From the NCBI GenBank assembly GCA_913009285.1, contig CAJVYE010000088.1:1-5562 (forward strand): a stretch of 5,562 nucleotides of DNA, written 5' to 3'. The notes under the pieces were generated by a model. It saw only the letters and a program-made list of their open reading frames with translations. It was not told where the DNA came from and searched no databases. Within the stretch, counting starts at the first letter, position 1; every line of letters begins with the position of its first letter. The DNA is from an uncultured Nitrospirota bacterium. Its GTDB lineage: Bacteria > Nitrospinota > Nitrospinia > SZUA-224. Positions 5,432 to 5,562 of this stretch are shown piece by piece. The translations under genes and the position numbers were made by a program.

Positions 5432-5562
5432 ATGTCAGAATTGAGCTCATTTGGAAGGATACTAATACTGTTTGGGGTAATCCTTATAGTTATTGGAAGT
5501 ATATTCCTATTCGCGGAGAAATTGCCATGGGTAGGAAAACTCCCGGGGGATATCTATATACG
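5432..5562 (+). CDS. DUF2905 family small membrane protein (3' end cut by window)
   Basis: The first 43 residues of a small conserved protein of unknown function. MSELSSFGRILILFGV begins a hydrophobic segment at about 8-27. A short polar stretch and the family hallmark KLPWVGKLPGDIYI (30-43) follow, where GKLPGDI is the conserved DUF2905 motif between its two membrane helices. Full members are about 65-75 residues, so the second helix lies beyond the window. AAGGG at 5419-5423, 8 nt before the ATG, is a fair ribosome site. It has its own promoter and is probably not part of the quinone unit. Confidence 0.85.
   Translation, partial: MSELSSFGRILILFGVILIVIGSIFLFAEKLPWVGKLPGDIYI

Overview
The window is a fragment of an AT-rich bacterial genome with every supported gene on the + strand. 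It is very probably an assembled draft or metagenomic contig, because bases 1-57 are not biological. They match the Illumina P5/TruSeq universal adapter with one internal mismatch, and real sequence starts at about base 58. The organism looks Gram-negative (Wzz-type co-polymerase, O-antigen ligase/polymerase family protein). The linked UbiX and UbiA-type genes, with an MqnP-like N-terminus, suggest menaquinone made by the futalosine route. No marker here fixes the phylum.

Left part (58-2520), cell-surface polysaccharide: the 3' part of an O-antigen ligase/polymerase family membrane protein; an array of six 7-bp repeats that carries this gene's stop codon, followed directly by an imperfect hairpin (846-886); a Wzz/PCP-type chain-length protein (922-1989); then two small membrane proteins of unknown function packed tightly behind it (1990-2232 and 2239-2520).

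Middle (2521-3292): a consensus sigma-70 promoter (TTGACA, 17 bp, TATAAT) drives a stand-alone PilZ protein with the c-di-GMP-binding RxxxR and NxSxxG motifs. A 214-bp gap follows. It holds a small imperfect hairpin and a doubtful 30-codon ORF that would overlap the next gene by ATGA.

Right part (3293-5562): thymidylate kinase (tmk), then ubiX and a UbiA-family prenyltransferase in an overlapping run that looks like one transcription unit. ubiX has no ATG, GTG or TTG that would include its conserved N-terminal GASG motif. The best candidate is an ATT at 3913 behind a good Shine-Dalgarno sequence; a one-base error in the assembly is the alternative. An A/T-only hairpin ends the unit. A TTGAAA-17-TATAAT promoter then leads into the 5' part of a DUF2905 membrane protein, which is cut by the window end.

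Working together: the left genes extend and set the length of a surface polysaccharide, and the PilZ protein may be a c-di-GMP effector for it, which is inferred from proximity only. The right genes serve dTTP supply and quinone synthesis and are not functionally tied to the left genes. I found no convincing new multi-gene system. The least explained items are the two small proteins behind Wzz, the heptamer array with its hairpin, and the ubiX start.
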